64,000 nt of DNA from Branchipolynoe longqiensis (taxonomy: Eukaryota; Annelida; Polychaeta; Phyllodocida; Polynoidae). Of the stretch, positions 19,336 through 30,515 are shown one piece after another. The notes under the pieces were generated by a model. The model ran no database searches, had not been told where the DNA came from, and saw only the letters and a list, made by a program, of their open reading frames with translations. The translations under genes and the position numbers were made by a program. How positions within the stretch are numbered: the first letter of the stretch is position 1; each line of letters opens with the position of its first letter. The stretch is from assembly GCA_030323885.1 (NCBI GenBank), contig CM059199.1:39316590-39380589 (forward strand), in the 5' to 3' direction.

Positions 19336-20814
19336 GGTGGGAAATAAATGGGCACCTGGAGGACTCAAGGTTACACCGTTAAGGGGTTTATTTCCTGGGG
19401 GTTTTTCGATGGTTTTTTTTAAAGCTAGTGTATAGTTGCGGATCTTCAGAGGAGGTGTGGCGGGAAGCTTTCACCTTTCCCTGGTGAGTCACGAGCAAAT
19501 CCATCTTTTAAAGCACCGCTTTCACAGAACAGGTGATGCTAGACTTGGTTCAATGCTGTTTCTCGGGGAGTGGCGCCTGGTGTGAAGTGAGTTAGCTGTA
19601 TTGTCAATCTAGCATATCAGAACCGAAGTTAAAGGGACCAGTTATAGGTCGCTGAGACACTACCCATACTCTGACAAATGCTCTCCAATCATATGTTTGC
19701 CAGTTTTCAGTTTATGCAACTACATATGTGTGGGGGGAGAGTGCTGCCATTTGTTGCTTCTGTTCTGTTTTATTTAGTCCAGCAGCACTGACACATATAG
19801 AGAAACAAGTGTTAGAAATTGCAATCTAAAGTGATAAATATGAAGTTCAAATGTTTATTTATCGTACCCAGCTACTTTTTGTGTGAGTAATTGATTAAAT
19901 CATGTAGATTAATAGACTTTAAAACTTGAATTGAGAGCTTTCTGTGGCTGCCATCTTAGTGGTTGTCATGGCTTCCCCTGTGTGTGGGGGAACCCCTCTA
20001 GGTCATGTGATGAGGGAATCCCACCTATGATGTCATTCATACATCACATACATCAACTCTCCTCCCACATGTTCAGTGGGATGAACTGAACAAACGAAGC
20101 AAAGCTATATTTGGAGAGCTTTTGAGCTGGATTCATTTGTATCTGGGTGAGGTATAACCGGTGAATTTAAAGTGTCCCAGTCTGATATAGAAGTATATGC
20201 GGTATAAGCTTTTATATATACAAAATGTAATGGCAGCAGGCGTCTGACTGCTCTGTGGTGCCTGCTTAAAAATCAATATACATCACCCTCGATCCCTACT
20301 TGCATGCACACACAAGGTATAACCATACAGTTCAAATTACTTGTTCTAGAACTTTCCACAGGCCTTTATACAACTATCCCACTCCAGCTCCATAAATATA
20401 AATATTGATATAAAACTCCATTTTATATTTCACATAATAAGGCCGGAAGGCTCCAGCTCCGCCTCAGCCTTTCCCTCCCTCCTCAGTCATTGGCTGGAGG
20501 AGCCTAGTCAATCTCGGAAAGGACAGAGTAAATAAAGTTATCATTCAAATTCGCCACCCATCAGTCATTTCCCTGGGGTAAAGATCATATCTCAAATAGT
20601 GGAACATCAATGCCAACTTAATTGGCTTTTGTCGTTGCAGATGGGCTTTTAGCATGATGTAAAATTTTCCGATCTAATAGCATGAGGATATATGTGAAGC
20701 TACGATAATAAATTGCAAACTGTCTATATAATGGTAAATGGTGATATATAAAATCCAAAGGGATATGAGGAATTGGTAAACTATTACTCAGTAGGTATAG
20801 AAATTGTATAGTAA
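19336..20814. other. Mostly unassigned; dispersed repeat pieces
   Basis: 19880-19960 (TCATGTAGATTAATA-ACTT ... AGAGCTT ... GCCGCCAT-type) resembles 60410-60480. T-rich run near 19413. No coding region supported. Confidence 0.5.
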
Positions 20815-20895
20815 AATAGTCTTTGGAGGAGTGTCACTTCTTAAAATAGTATTTGGAGGAGTGCCACTTCTTAGATAGTCTTTGGAGGAGCCACC
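20815..20895. repeat. Short tandem repeat, ~33-bp unit
   Basis: Three units of AGTCTTTGGAGGAGTGTCAC followed by TTCTTA-A-ATAGT, the last one truncated. Confidence 0.8.
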
Positions 20896-20924
20896 TCACA
20901 TACCCCCTTCCCCCATGGTGTTAT

Positions 20925-21161
20925 TTATGGATCACTGGCCACTACAAGGCACTGTAGCCAGCATAACAAGGCCTTGGATACAACAGATTGAACTCTGATT
21001 GGTGGATCAACCGATGTGACCACTGCCATCTTGGATTCTAGAAACCTATATAAGATAATAAATCAAGGAGTCTCACTCTCCTACTTTCACTCTTTACCTA
21101 ATTTCCTTCATTACCTGTATTGATTTCTCTTGTCTTGTGCGCACCACTCACACCACCAGCC
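20925..21161 (+). mobile_element. Possible LTR-like fragment
   Basis: CCTATATAAGATAATAAATC, then a pyrimidine-rich TCTCACTCTCCTACTTTCAC and CCTGTATTGATTTC, has the same order as LTR-A 3' halves (TATA box, AATAAA, CTTTCTCTT, TGTATTGATTTC). It is too diverged to assign ends. Confidence 0.35.
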
Positions 21162-21162
21162 A

Positions 21163-21352
21163 GCGGGATAGGGCAAGGACTGGTTAGCTCGGTGTCAGGA
21201 TAATCTGAGTGAGTGGGATATTAAGTCATGCTTCTGGTGGCCTGGTCTCCCAGTGGGGCAGTACTTTAAAGTTGCCATGAGTAGCGCACTGTCAGAAGTC
21301 AGTACCCATACTGATATGACCTTAGATGGTGCCAGGACGTAAAACTCGAACA
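21163..21352 (+). mobile_element. SINE-A, 5'-truncated
   Basis: GGGATAGGGCAAGGACTGGT to TGACCTTAGATGGTGCCAGG and ACGTAAAACTC. The head is absent. Confidence 0.85.
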
Positions 21353-22325
21353 TGGAATAACCAATCTAATCAACCAGAGGTAGTATTATGGCTTATTATA
21401 TCACTATTGCAGAAATCCTGATAGAGGCTTGGAGTTATTATAGCCCACCAAATGATTAATAATTTTAAAATTACAACGTAAACCATGTATATCACCAATA
21501 CAAGCAATGGGTACAGGAATGAGGTACCCTACGCCTTACAACATATCAGTCAGATCCGCATCAGTAATTTTGCTCTATTGGAAAACTAATATCGCTCTCG
21601 CATTCCAATCTGGCTTCCAACACGTGCTCCCAGAGCACTATCCTCTATCCAAATTCACTTCCATGATCATATTTATATTTGAAGCTGAATATACCCAGAT
21701 ACCTTTCATGTGTTGCATGGTCTATACAAAAAAGAAACAATAACAACATAAATACGCTAGTTCTTTTCAAAACAATATACATAGTCAAATTTGATTGGCA
21801 GGGGATAATATTGACACATCTCCGAGGGACCAAAACCACTCACTCCATGATGGCTGGGAATGGGAGCGGGAGAAACAGAACCGGAAGTGCAAAGGTTGCG
21901 CGTGCGCAGTGTAATCATAACCTCGGACCGGTGATCTGATACAATAAGCGTGGGACAGCGCCCTCTCTGCCCCCACCACCCCACACCCACACCCACCCCA
22001 GCCATCCCACATTCGGTATCAGGAGACAGGTGGCCCCGGCCGGCCCTGCGTCCGGGTCCTGAATGAACTGTCATAACCTTTTATCCGCAGGCAATGCTGC
22101 TGAGAGTGCTTCCCCCTACCGGCGAGCGGGTGCTTTGGTTTGAGGCTAGCTCCTAGGGGGGAAGGGTAGGTAGGGGTGGTTGAAAGAAGGCCAGTTTTAT
22201 ACAGAGTAATGCCCTCAATGTTTACCTTTGAAAGAACATTAAACATTCAGTCCTCCGTCTTGCAAATCGCATTTGCGGGAGTGTTTGCATTGGGTTGTTT
22301 GTTTGTTGTCTGTACATTATATATA
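21353..22325. other. No gene recognised
   Basis: Frames on both strands are short and overlapping. 21960-22020 is C-rich with repeated CCCACAC. Nothing assignable. Confidence 0.5.
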
Positions 22326-22679
22326 CTTGATTAAAGTTGCATAGTCTGACGATTTAGAATTTCTGTATTTTTTCTGAGATAAATATATTAGATCGATCAC
22401 TAGTATCTACTTTACATTAGTTCAAAGTTACTTTTATTTTAAGCTTTAGAGATATTTTGCGTGCAAACATGGATAATTAGTTTTGGCAAGCTTGCCAAAA
22501 CTCTGACACCATAGAGTTATGCAGTAACATGTTCTGTTAATTTGACTCAGTATTGACTTCTATGCAGAAACAAATGTTTAATAAGTGCATCAGTATCTAA
22601 GTTAGATAGGTACAAATCAAATCAAGATAATTGGTTTGGTTTTGAAAATTTGATATTTCATCGGACTAAGCAGCTTTAA
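22326..22679. mobile_element. MITE-N copy 2
   Basis: Left end TTAAAGTTGCATAGTCTGAC, right end CATCGGACTAAGCAGCTTTAA. The full interior (GCAAACATGGATAATTAG, CACCATAG, GTGCATCAGTATCTAAG) makes this the best complete copy, 354 bp. Confidence 0.9.
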
Positions 22680-23204
22680 GTATGGGGCATTTTAATCTGC
22701 CTACCATTCATAGAGGGGAGGAAATGTGTCGTTCCGCCAAATGAAAGGCAATGTGAGCATTGCGAGCAATCTCTCAAAGGCTTTAGTCTGAATTGGGCCA
22801 TGCTACCGTATGAGAAGTAAGCTGCTTTTGACCTTACTCTAAAAAGGTTCTACCTGACAAAGTGACCGAATTGCTGTTATGGATGTAAAATTGTCATATC
22901 TACAAAAGGTTATCATGCAGTTAGACAACTATTTCCCAACTGGTATTTTTCACTGAGATATATTAAAAATAATATTATTTTATCTGCTTTGCTATCATGC
23001 AGTTACACAGCTTCAGTCCTCATTAGCACCATTTTGTCAGATATAACCTTTTAAATAGTAAGGTTGTGAGCTGTCATACATGAAAAGCGGGCATTCTAAC
23101 TGCTAGGCAATGCCACCTAATTACATCTGATAGAAAGAATGACCACTCTATTCTGCATCAAACCTTCCCCACCTCCCCGCCCCCCACCACTCCATTAGGA
23201 TTTC
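22680..23204. other. No gene recognised
   Basis: Unassigned sequence, with a C-rich run near 23170-23192. Confidence 0.5.
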
Positions 23205-23903
23205 AAGTGAAAAGTGTGCAGTATTCTTAACTATATAGTGCCGCCAAACTGGGAGACCAGGCCACCGTCAGTATGACCAACATTTCTCACTCAGTCACGT
23301 TATACTGATAATTCAGTTAAGGCAGAGACAGACGTATATAGTGGGTTTTTATTACACAGAAGAACTCAATGAACTTTATACAGTTTTGTCAGTGTCGGAT
23401 CAGTTCAGTCTCTCTCTCGTCATCTCGGGTCAGCTCTGATGGTGAGCTCCCGGACTCGAACCCTCAGCCCTACCCGTTCTCCTTATTTGTCGGTGTGGGT
23501 GGGTGGGTGAATCAAATTTGATGGTGGTTCAATGACAATGGCTGCGGCAGTTGTGGCTTGTGGGAAAAGGTCTAGTGTCGTGTCCTGGTGTTAATTTTTC
23601 AGCGGTTGTAGTTTGGGTGGGATCCACAAGGCGGCTCCACCGAAGTTTGACGGTCGCTAGGTTAGAGGCAATGCATAGTGTGGGGGGGTTTCATACAGAT
23701 GGCGGCACCGGCCGGTCGGTGGGTTTGGTAAGGTCCTGTCTCGCCCAAGAATTATCCATGTTAAACAATAACATGTACAATGAACTAACCAGTCCTCGTC
23801 CTGACCAACTAATCCCAAGATATCAGTCTAGGTAGCGACAAGTATCAATGTTGTAAGTCGTTGGCTTGACTCAACCCGGAATCGAAATCCTGTCATTTGT
23901 TCA
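23205..23903 (-). mobile_element. SINE-A split by an LTR-like insertion
   Basis: 23205-23301 (CTGGGAGACCAGGCC ... TTATACTGATAATTCAG) and 23788-23903 (CTAACCAGTCCTCGTCCTGA ... AATCGAAATCC) are consecutive parts of a minus-strand SINE-A. The expected uninterrupted text ACTGAGCTAACCAGTCC spans the junction. Confidence 0.8.
23302..23787 (-). mobile_element. LTR-B-like solo element in SINE-A
   Basis: 486 bp interrupting SINE-A. On the minus strand its first part resembles the LTR-B start (AACATGGATAATTCTTGGGC then GAGACAGG, against AACATGAGTAATTTGCGCGC then GAACAGG). Near its end it has TTCTGTGTAATAAAAACCC, a polyadenylation-type signal. The duplicated target appears to be a diverged TTAA/CTAA. 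Confidence 0.55.
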
Positions 23904-24035
23904 GTACCATTATTCCTCTAGCACCATCTAGCCACCGTGGTTCTGAACTTTTCATCACCGATCCCTCAAGGCCAGTGCCAGTGGGGAGGGTGCGTAGTCA
24001 GTTATCTTCAGTCCTGCTGGTTTCCAGCGTCCACT

Positions 24036-25098
24036 TGTAAAATATGTTGATATTCGGCATAGAGGGGAATGCAAATGTTCTATTACTGATAAGTGTACAT
24101 AACCAGGTGCATGTATGTATATATATGTAAAGCCGTGTTCACACCTGGGCATTAAGTTGTCTCATCTAGTGCGCCTTATCTAAGTCGGCTCACATTCGCC
24201 ATGTGGACGCGACGCTGAAGCGAATTAGGGCTAGTTCGCCTCATCTACTTCGCTTCAAGTAAACCACGTCGCGAGGTAGTCCAGATGAACCAAACTAGCT
24301 TAAGTCGGCCCACCTTGCTTGTGTGGATGGTAGCGGTTTACTTGAAGCGGATTAAGCATGTCACACTATATAATATAATTTGGTCTATGAACCGGCTAGA
24401 GGTGCACAGATATTTTGTTCATCATTTATTTTTAGGGTATCACTGCCCAGCAGCAGAAGTTTTGATTGTTCCAAAACAATACGATTCAGTCTAAACAGAT
24501 CTAGGTCGAACCCACACTCTCTCATGCCGACGTCGACTAACCGAAACTGGCGCTGGTTAGTATGGACTTGCTCATGCGCAGATATCGATTTCCGCCTTAA
24601 ACCGCTCCATGTGTGGACACGACACTAGTTTGCCTCATCTAGTTTGCCTTATCTAGTTCGGCCTAAAGTTGTGGGTGTGAACACGGCTTATGTATGGGTT
24701 GGTGGTGCCTGAGTGGGCTGTAAATAAACATAGTGGTGCTGGCAGGTCTGGGTGTGATTGCACTCAGGGCCTACCCCCTCTGTTGGGATAGGGCTCACCA
24801 CACTCAAATGTCAATGTTGGTGGTGGACATGGGGCCATACAGCATGGTGGTGGTGGGCAGACCACTGGTAGCCATGGGGATCAGGAATGGTGGATCCCTA
24901 TTGGTAGGACCAAGAATGCTTGTTTTCCATTGGGGGAAAGAGGTGGGTTGATACTCTAGAATCAACCTATATAACCATATAAATAATAAACCAGAGGGCT
25001 CTTCTTCTTTACACTTTATACTGTTGCTTTCTCTTTGTCTGTATTGATTTCACCATATCCTGCCCCCACAGCCACATATTCGAACCTTAACTTTCACA
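24036..25098 (+). mobile_element. LTR-A solo LTR, interrupted by element E
   Basis: Starts TGTAAAATATGTTGATATTC, ends ACTTTCACA. Contains AATAATAAACCAGAGGGCTC and TACACTTTATACTGTTGC near the 3' end. After removing E (24130-24689) about 503 bp remain, the family length. No clear 4-bp TSD. Confidence 0.8.
24130..24689. mobile_element. Family E DNA element, copy 2 (intact ends)
   Basis: Termini AAGCCGTGTTCACAC and GTGTGAACACGGCTT are perfect inverted repeats. Flanks ATGTA (24125-24129) and ATGTA (24690-24694) give a 5-bp target duplication. Subterminal arrays repeat GCCTCATCTAGTTCGCC-like motifs on both sides. The core (GAGGTGCACAGATATT, CACTGCCCAGCAGCAG) is shared with copies 1 and 3. No ORF; 560 bp. 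Confidence 0.85.
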
Positions 25099-25377
25099 TA
25101 AGTGTTTGACCATGCCCAGTGGATTAGTTGAGTAGTGTATTCAACTTTACACACTAATCATCAGCAGGTGTCAGTTTCCCAGAGCCGAGCGGACTATGGC
25201 GTGATGTGGCCCCATATACGGCGTAATCGTGTCTGGTCAATTGTAACTGCCAGCGTCTCTGATATTTGAGTCAGGTTCTACTCAGTTCACCTGAAGACAC
25301 AATGTTTGGTATTGTACTTGATTCCAAAGGTGTTCATTTTGTAATCATTAATTTATTCATGTCATGTCTGATTATGC

Positions 25378-25880
25378 AGACTCGGTGACCGAATGAGTTG
25401 AGCGCCCCCTGACTGTGTGAGATATCATGGGATTCGATCCCATGTAGTTTAAACCCCCACCAAGTCGAAGCAATGACTTAACAATTTATATGTGTAGCCA
25501 ACTACCTAGCCAGAACAAATTAGCATCCACTTATCATGTCAGAATTAATGGGTCAAAACAATGGCTTACAAGTTGATACTCGGTAGTGACCGGCTTTCCG
25601 TGCGGAAGATCGAGAGTTCGAATTCCAGCCGAATCAACCAGATGACTTTTAAAATGAATACTTGTTGCTACCTAGTCTGGCTCTCGGCATTAATAGGATA
25701 GGACAAGGACTGGTGTGTACAGTATCTGGATCATGTGACTGTGTGGGATATCAGGTCATGGTGCCAGTGGCCTGGTCTTCCAGTGGGGCAGCACTATACA
25801 GTCACCATAAATGCGCACGGTCACAACTCTGTTCCCATCCTGCTATGACCTTAGATATTGCTAGGAGGCAAAACAACACT
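25378..25880 (+). mobile_element. SINE-A with two heads
   Basis: First head at 25378-25530 (GGTGACCGAATGAGTTGAGC, B-box-like GGATTCGATCC, AGCAATGACTTAACAATT). The second head and complete body start near 25580 (GAGTTCGAATTCC, ACCAGATGACTTTTAAAATG) and run to GACCTTAGATATTGCTAGGA. Either two nested insertions or a dimeric copy. Confidence 0.8.
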
Positions 25881-25993
25881 AAGGACACTTGCCACTAGCT
25901 TGGTACGTGGTGTTCTTAGGTTAGAACAAAAGAATGGGGAAGACCACAAGTCAAATGTCTCTTGCTTAATCAGCAAATTTGAACAAAACTCAT

Positions 25994-26612
25994 GGCCCTG
26001 TCACACTATGACGCTTCTCCCGGCGACCCGTCAGCGTTGAAAATACAATTTTAAGCGTCAAGAAACGTTAAAGATTTAGGGGAAATATGGGGAAAATTGG
26101 ACGTTGCTGCAGCGTGTGAGTAGCGTGTTAGTAGCGCGCCGCCAACGTGTGTCGACGTGTTGGGGGGGGAAAAAAAAAGAAAAAAGAAAGTTTGGCGCGA
26201 CGTCTTCATATAACCTTAAATGTTGCTAGGGTGTAAAACAAAAACGCCTCAGTTTGCCGCAACAGTTGGGAACGACCCTCCCATGCGCGTGGCGTCTGCC
26301 TAGCGTTCCCATAACGTTATTCCGGCTCATCCAACGCAGCGCGACGTGCGCCTAACATCCTTACCCATATATTTGCGCGCGCTGCCGGTCGTTGTTTTTT
26401 TTTTGACATGCTTTAAACCTTGGCCGACCAACAGCGCACGCCGGCGTTTTGCACCGACCATCAATGTCAAAGATAGTGTACCGACGTGTACCAACGTGTA
26501 CCGACGCGCGCATAACGCGCCCCCAGCGTGTCTCGATATTTCACCCATTTTCGCCCCAAAACACCACACGTCCCCGAGTCGCCGGCGAGAAGCGTCGTTG
26601 TGTGACAGGGCC
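25994..26612. mobile_element. Foldback element F1
   Basis: Terminal inverted repeats GGCCCTGTCACACTA (left) and GTGTGACAGGGCC (right), extended inward by ACGCTTCTC / GAGAAGCGTCG and GGCGACCCGTC-like arms. The interior is CG-rich with repeated ACGCG, GACGTGT and CAACGTG motifs. A SINE-A tail (CCTTAAATGTTGCTAGGG) lies at 26210-26235, at the same relative place as in F2. No ORF of substance. Confidence 0.8.
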
Positions 26613-26689
26613 TTAAGGTCGTGGAACCCCGGTTTCAAACCCGGGTGGTGACAAACAAATTACTTAAAATGCAGTTGTCAGTTTCCCAG

Positions 26690-26850
26690 AGCCGATTTGT
26701 TTTTGTCGTGCCTCTGAAATAAAGTGGGATTGTCTTATTTTATGTGCATAACCTGACACTCTGCATTACAAGATTAGGGCAAGGAGCAGTGGATTCATAA
26801 TGACCAATTTTCAGGAATTGAAATTGCCCCTGCTTACTCAAAGAATGTAG
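26690..26850 (+). repeat. Repeat Q plus SINE-A2 fragment
   Basis: 26694-26752 is the Q motif TTTGTTTTTGTCGTGCCTCT with ATAAAGTGGGATTG, also found twice at 28897-29060. 26760-26850 has GGGCAAGGAGCAGTGGATTC and TGACCAATTTTCAGGAATTG, the A2 3' body. Confidence 0.65.
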
Positions 26851-27960
26851 AAGATTACTCCAGTCCAGCCGGTCGCCAAGCTGCTCAAGCTACTCTTATC
26901 ACACACCTACACCATACACCCCCAGACTTACTCCTCCACTATCATTCCATTACTGATAATATTCTACTAAACTATTTATACTGCACTTTTACATATGGAT
27001 GCATATCAATGTACTATATAATGTAATATGTGTGTATAGCTAACATAACAATCAAAATGTTCTGTTTCTCTAATAATTTACCAAAGATACAAAACCACCA
27101 AACCAGTTCTCACCACTGACTTGGCTCAGGTTGGGTCCCTCCTGCCTTCGACAACCTCTAAACCATCCACTCGCCCTCCTTAAAACCATCTATAAATATA
27201 CATAGTAGATAAATATAATTAGTATTGCTGTACTGGCTGACAATCATGGGGGCTTTGTGCTGAAACAGCATCGATGGCGTCATCAATCAGGCATTCGGCT
27301 ATCACGCAGACCTAATCTGCACCGAACGGGGAAACAACTTCTGCTCATTCCACATGATGGTACCCAATCATTTGCCATCGTATGAAACACTGCCGAGCAG
27401 GTGCTATGTTTTATCTGAGGAGATACTAGGCTATCAGCCAGTCTGGGAGAAGACCTTCGCCATTGAAATGGTGTGTATAAATAACTATATATATATATAT
27501 ATATATATTCAGAATTATGCCTGGATATACAAAGAGTAGGTTCGTATAAAATATTGTATAAAATATTGACTAATACAACGGTAGATACTGGGGGAAGCCA
27601 TGTTGTATGAGGGAGGCATTTAACCAAGTAGCACAGTACCGGGTTACAACTGATTCATTTGTAAAATTAATCATAATTAGCATGAATATTTCAGTGAAAT
27701 AAAAGATAAGCATATACTTCCCATATCCTTTTGCAGGTTGATTTAATTCAAATTATCTGAATAAAACCAATACTAGTTAAGTTTGGGGTTGTATTGTATG
27801 ACGTAACAACGCTGATCCAACTGTTATCAATGTATATGGCAATACATGCTATCCATGACTTAGTAGGCCTATTGCTTAGCCACCTATCATATGTTTGTGT
27901 GCGAGCATTGCGAGAATGTCTACCCATTTGTTTTGTACCGGAGTAAGAACAGTCTCTCTA
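26851..27960. other. No gene; one TA microsatellite
   Basis: A+T-rich, with a pure TA run at 27484-27508. The frame at 27283-27627 (minus) crosses the microsatellite and has no recognisable domain. Confidence 0.5.
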
Positions 27961-28558
27961 TAGTTGTGTTCACACAGGCGATGTAAATCGATTCGTAGAA
28001 AGCGACTTGTATAGTTTGCATGACATTTCTCGTGTGAACGCACGTCTGAGGCGGATTAGGGCTGATTCGATTCACGTGATGCGCATACTGTAAACCACCT
28101 AGCGAGGTAGTTTACGTGAATCGATTCCTGTGATGCGGATTATTTTTGGCCGTGTGAACGCACTGATGCGGATTAAGGACGTGACACGCGTGCGCAGTCG
28201 ACACCTTAGTTTGTTGACTTTCCGGTCGATCAAAAGCGCATATTATATAATTTGGTCTATGAAACTGCTAGAGGTGCACAGATATTTTTTTTATCATTTA
28301 TTTTTAGGGTTTCACTGCCCAGCAGAAGTTTTGACCGTTCCAAACCAATACGATTCAGTCATTACATATCTAGGTCGAACCCACACTCTCTGGTGCCAGC
28401 ATTGTCGAACCCAAAATGGCGCTGGTTAGCCTGGACTTGCTCATGCACAGATTTCGATTTCCGGCCCAAGTACTGCCCGTGTTAACGGGCCGCTAATTCG
28501 ACTCACCTGATTCGATTTCTGTGATTCGCATCACATTTTGTCCATGTGAACACAGCTT
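27961..28558. mobile_element. Family E DNA element, copy 3
   Basis: Left TAGTTGTGTTCACAC, right GTGAACACAGCTT. The core is shared with copy 2 (GAAACTGCTAGAGGTGCAC, GTTTCACTGCCCAGCAGAAG). Subterminal sequence has replaced CATCTAGTTCGCC-type repeats by TGATTCGATTC-type repeats, so the arms diverge faster than the core. Flanking TCTCTC occurs on both sides, but the TSD length is ambiguous. Confidence 0.8.
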
Positions 28559-28605
28559 ATCTCTCAAACCCATGTCCAAATCTGGTGGATACCCGACTAA
28601 ACACC

Positions 28606-28658
28606 CCCTTCCTCCTCCCTCCTCCCTCCTCCCTCCTCCCTCCTCCCTCCTCCCTCCT
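28606..28658. repeat. 7-bp minisatellite (CTCCCTC)n
   Basis: About seven perfect TCCTCCC units; strongly pyrimidine on the plus strand. Confidence 0.9.
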
Positions 28659-28896
28659 TCCGCCATCCTCCACACTTCCACATGGGCACTGCATTGCATA
28701 GCCTGCTTGGTAATGATTTGATTGACAATGGCAATGATTGATTTGACAGTGATATTATCTTTACTCTGCCGACCCTTCAAAGAGTATAATAGCAACAGTA
28801 TAGCAACCTACAATGTACCGTATATCTCCCAAAAGATGCGCTCTGCACAAGTGCAGACACAAGGATGCAGGTCTATTCAAAGCAAAATAATGTCAG

Positions 28897-29060
28897 GGAT
28901 TTGTTTTTGTCGTGCCTCTGGCATAAAGTGGGATTTTCTTATTGTATGTGGATTCAGTTTGAATACGATCGTAAATTTTGATTTGTTTTTGTCGTGCCTC
29001 TGAAATAAAGTGGGATTGTCTTATTTTATGTGCATTCATTGTGAATATGATCATACATTT
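28897..29060 (+). repeat. Repeat Q, tandem pair (82-bp unit)
   Basis: Two units of ATTTGTTTTTGTCGTGCCTC, ATAAAGTGGGATT, then GATTCA/GCATTCA and GAATA-GATC-TA. A third, lone copy is at 26694-26752. ATAAAG could serve as a polyadenylation-type signal, so Q might be a 3' end of some transcript or element; not shown. Confidence 0.8.
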
Positions 29061-29387
29061 GTGCGCGCTTTCAATCTTGAAATGGGGAGTGTGTGTCTAT
29101 TGGGTAGCATACTTCTATCGGGACATATACGGTAAATCAAATAGTTATTAAGCTAGGAAGCAACTCTGCACTCCGCTCTACACCATACTGGTCATTGCTC
29201 TATCCAAGCTGTGGAGTTCAATGAAAACATCATCTTTTGGAATGTTGCAAAACCCATACACGGCCTTACCATTTATCCTACAAGCTGAACCTAGCCAATG
29301 GTGTGCTTATTAATCGTTATTTCTGCACACACAGAAGGGAATACTGAAGCAATTTATTAATAGAACCCGTCTCTGCTGGACCTTATC
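29061..29387. other. No gene recognised
   Basis: Unassigned single-copy-looking sequence. Confidence 0.5.
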
Positions 29388-29700
29388 TCTGTGTTCTCTG
29401 TTGCGGAGTGCTTAGAGTGTCTGTCTTTTTTCTAGATCGGACTCCTAATCTGAAGGTCAGTGGTTCGATTCCCCATGCCTCCCACCTCTGCCAATTTGGA
29501 GTTCCACCCCTGCGCATAACTTACAGCGTCATCAAAGGCCAGTTGCTCTCATACCGTGTCTATGTGGTATGGGAGGTTAAAAATCCCTTGGGTCGGTAAA
29601 GGTGTAGGCTAGGGCTTTCTATCGACAAACTGTCTGAAGGTGAAAACAAGTCTATTCAGACTTATGCATGATAGGCAGTATAAATCTTTAAGAAAAAAAT
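29388..29700 (+). mobile_element. SINE-B, full length, plus strand
   Basis: Head GTTGCGGAGTGCTTAGAGTG (A box one base off consensus), B box GGTTCGATTCC at 29461-29471, then CCAATTTGGAGTTCCACC, TTACAGCGTCATCAAAGG, AATCCCTTGGGTCGGTAAAG, and a 3' end CAGTATAAATCTTTAAG with an A-rich tail. The TTGGAGTTCC variant differs from TTGGATTTCC in other copies. Confidence 0.9.
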
Positions 29701-30149
29701 CATGTTCAGTGTGTTGGCATAGCTGACAAATTTGTCTTAAAGTATCTTGACATATTGTTATAGTTTTTCTTTGTTTGTTTACTGGTGGTTTATTTCCCTT
29801 GTCTATAACATGTAAGGTCATTATATAACTTGGTTTCAAGCTGATGCTTTAAAATTAAATTTCCTTACAATTAAAGTAAAATATATCGTTCATGTTGACT
29901 GCAATATGCGTAATTTACTACTCAAACTTGGATCCTCTTCCCCCTGATTCTGGACTCTTTACGGATACTATCTGTCCTATTACTGATACAAACTGGAACT
30001 TTCAACAATCTTTTGGACACTAATTCATGTTGTGCTTGACTTTCTCAGCTGATAGACACATGTGCAGTATTTAACCTATTCAATTTGACCATGTTATTCT
30101 TTAACCCCTTGCTCTTTTGTACTTCTTTGTCGTATATCTTCTGATTCAA
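29701..30149. other. No gene recognised
   Basis: A+T-rich; nothing assignable. Confidence 0.5.
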
Positions 30150-30345
30150 CACAGGCACTCAGCATTATCAGGATAGAGCAAGGACTGGTTGGCTCAGTGC
30201 CAGGATAACGTGCCTGAGTGGGATATCAGGTCATGGTGCTGGTGGCCTGGTCCCCCAGTGGGGCAGCACTATAATGTCACCAAGAGTGTGCACTGTCATA
30301 GGTCGATACCTGTCCTGACACGTTTCCAGGATGTAAAACTCCAAC
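30150..30345 (+). mobile_element. SINE-A, 5'-truncated
   Basis: AGGCACTCAGCATTATCAGG through GGATATCAGGTCATGGTGCT to a shortened 3' end (TCCTGACACG then TTTCCAGGATGTAAAACTCC). Confidence 0.85.
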
Positions 30346-30515
30346 AATCAAGCAACATCCTAACGATGCGTGCTAACGTATATCCTTTGACATTCGGTTC
30401 TGATATATGCTACAGGCCTTGACTGAATTGAAACTAGAAAATGCCCCCCAAAAACTGCCACAATTCAGGGAGCAACAATCAGACCTCTTCTATTTGAGTC
30501 AATTCCCTGACACCT

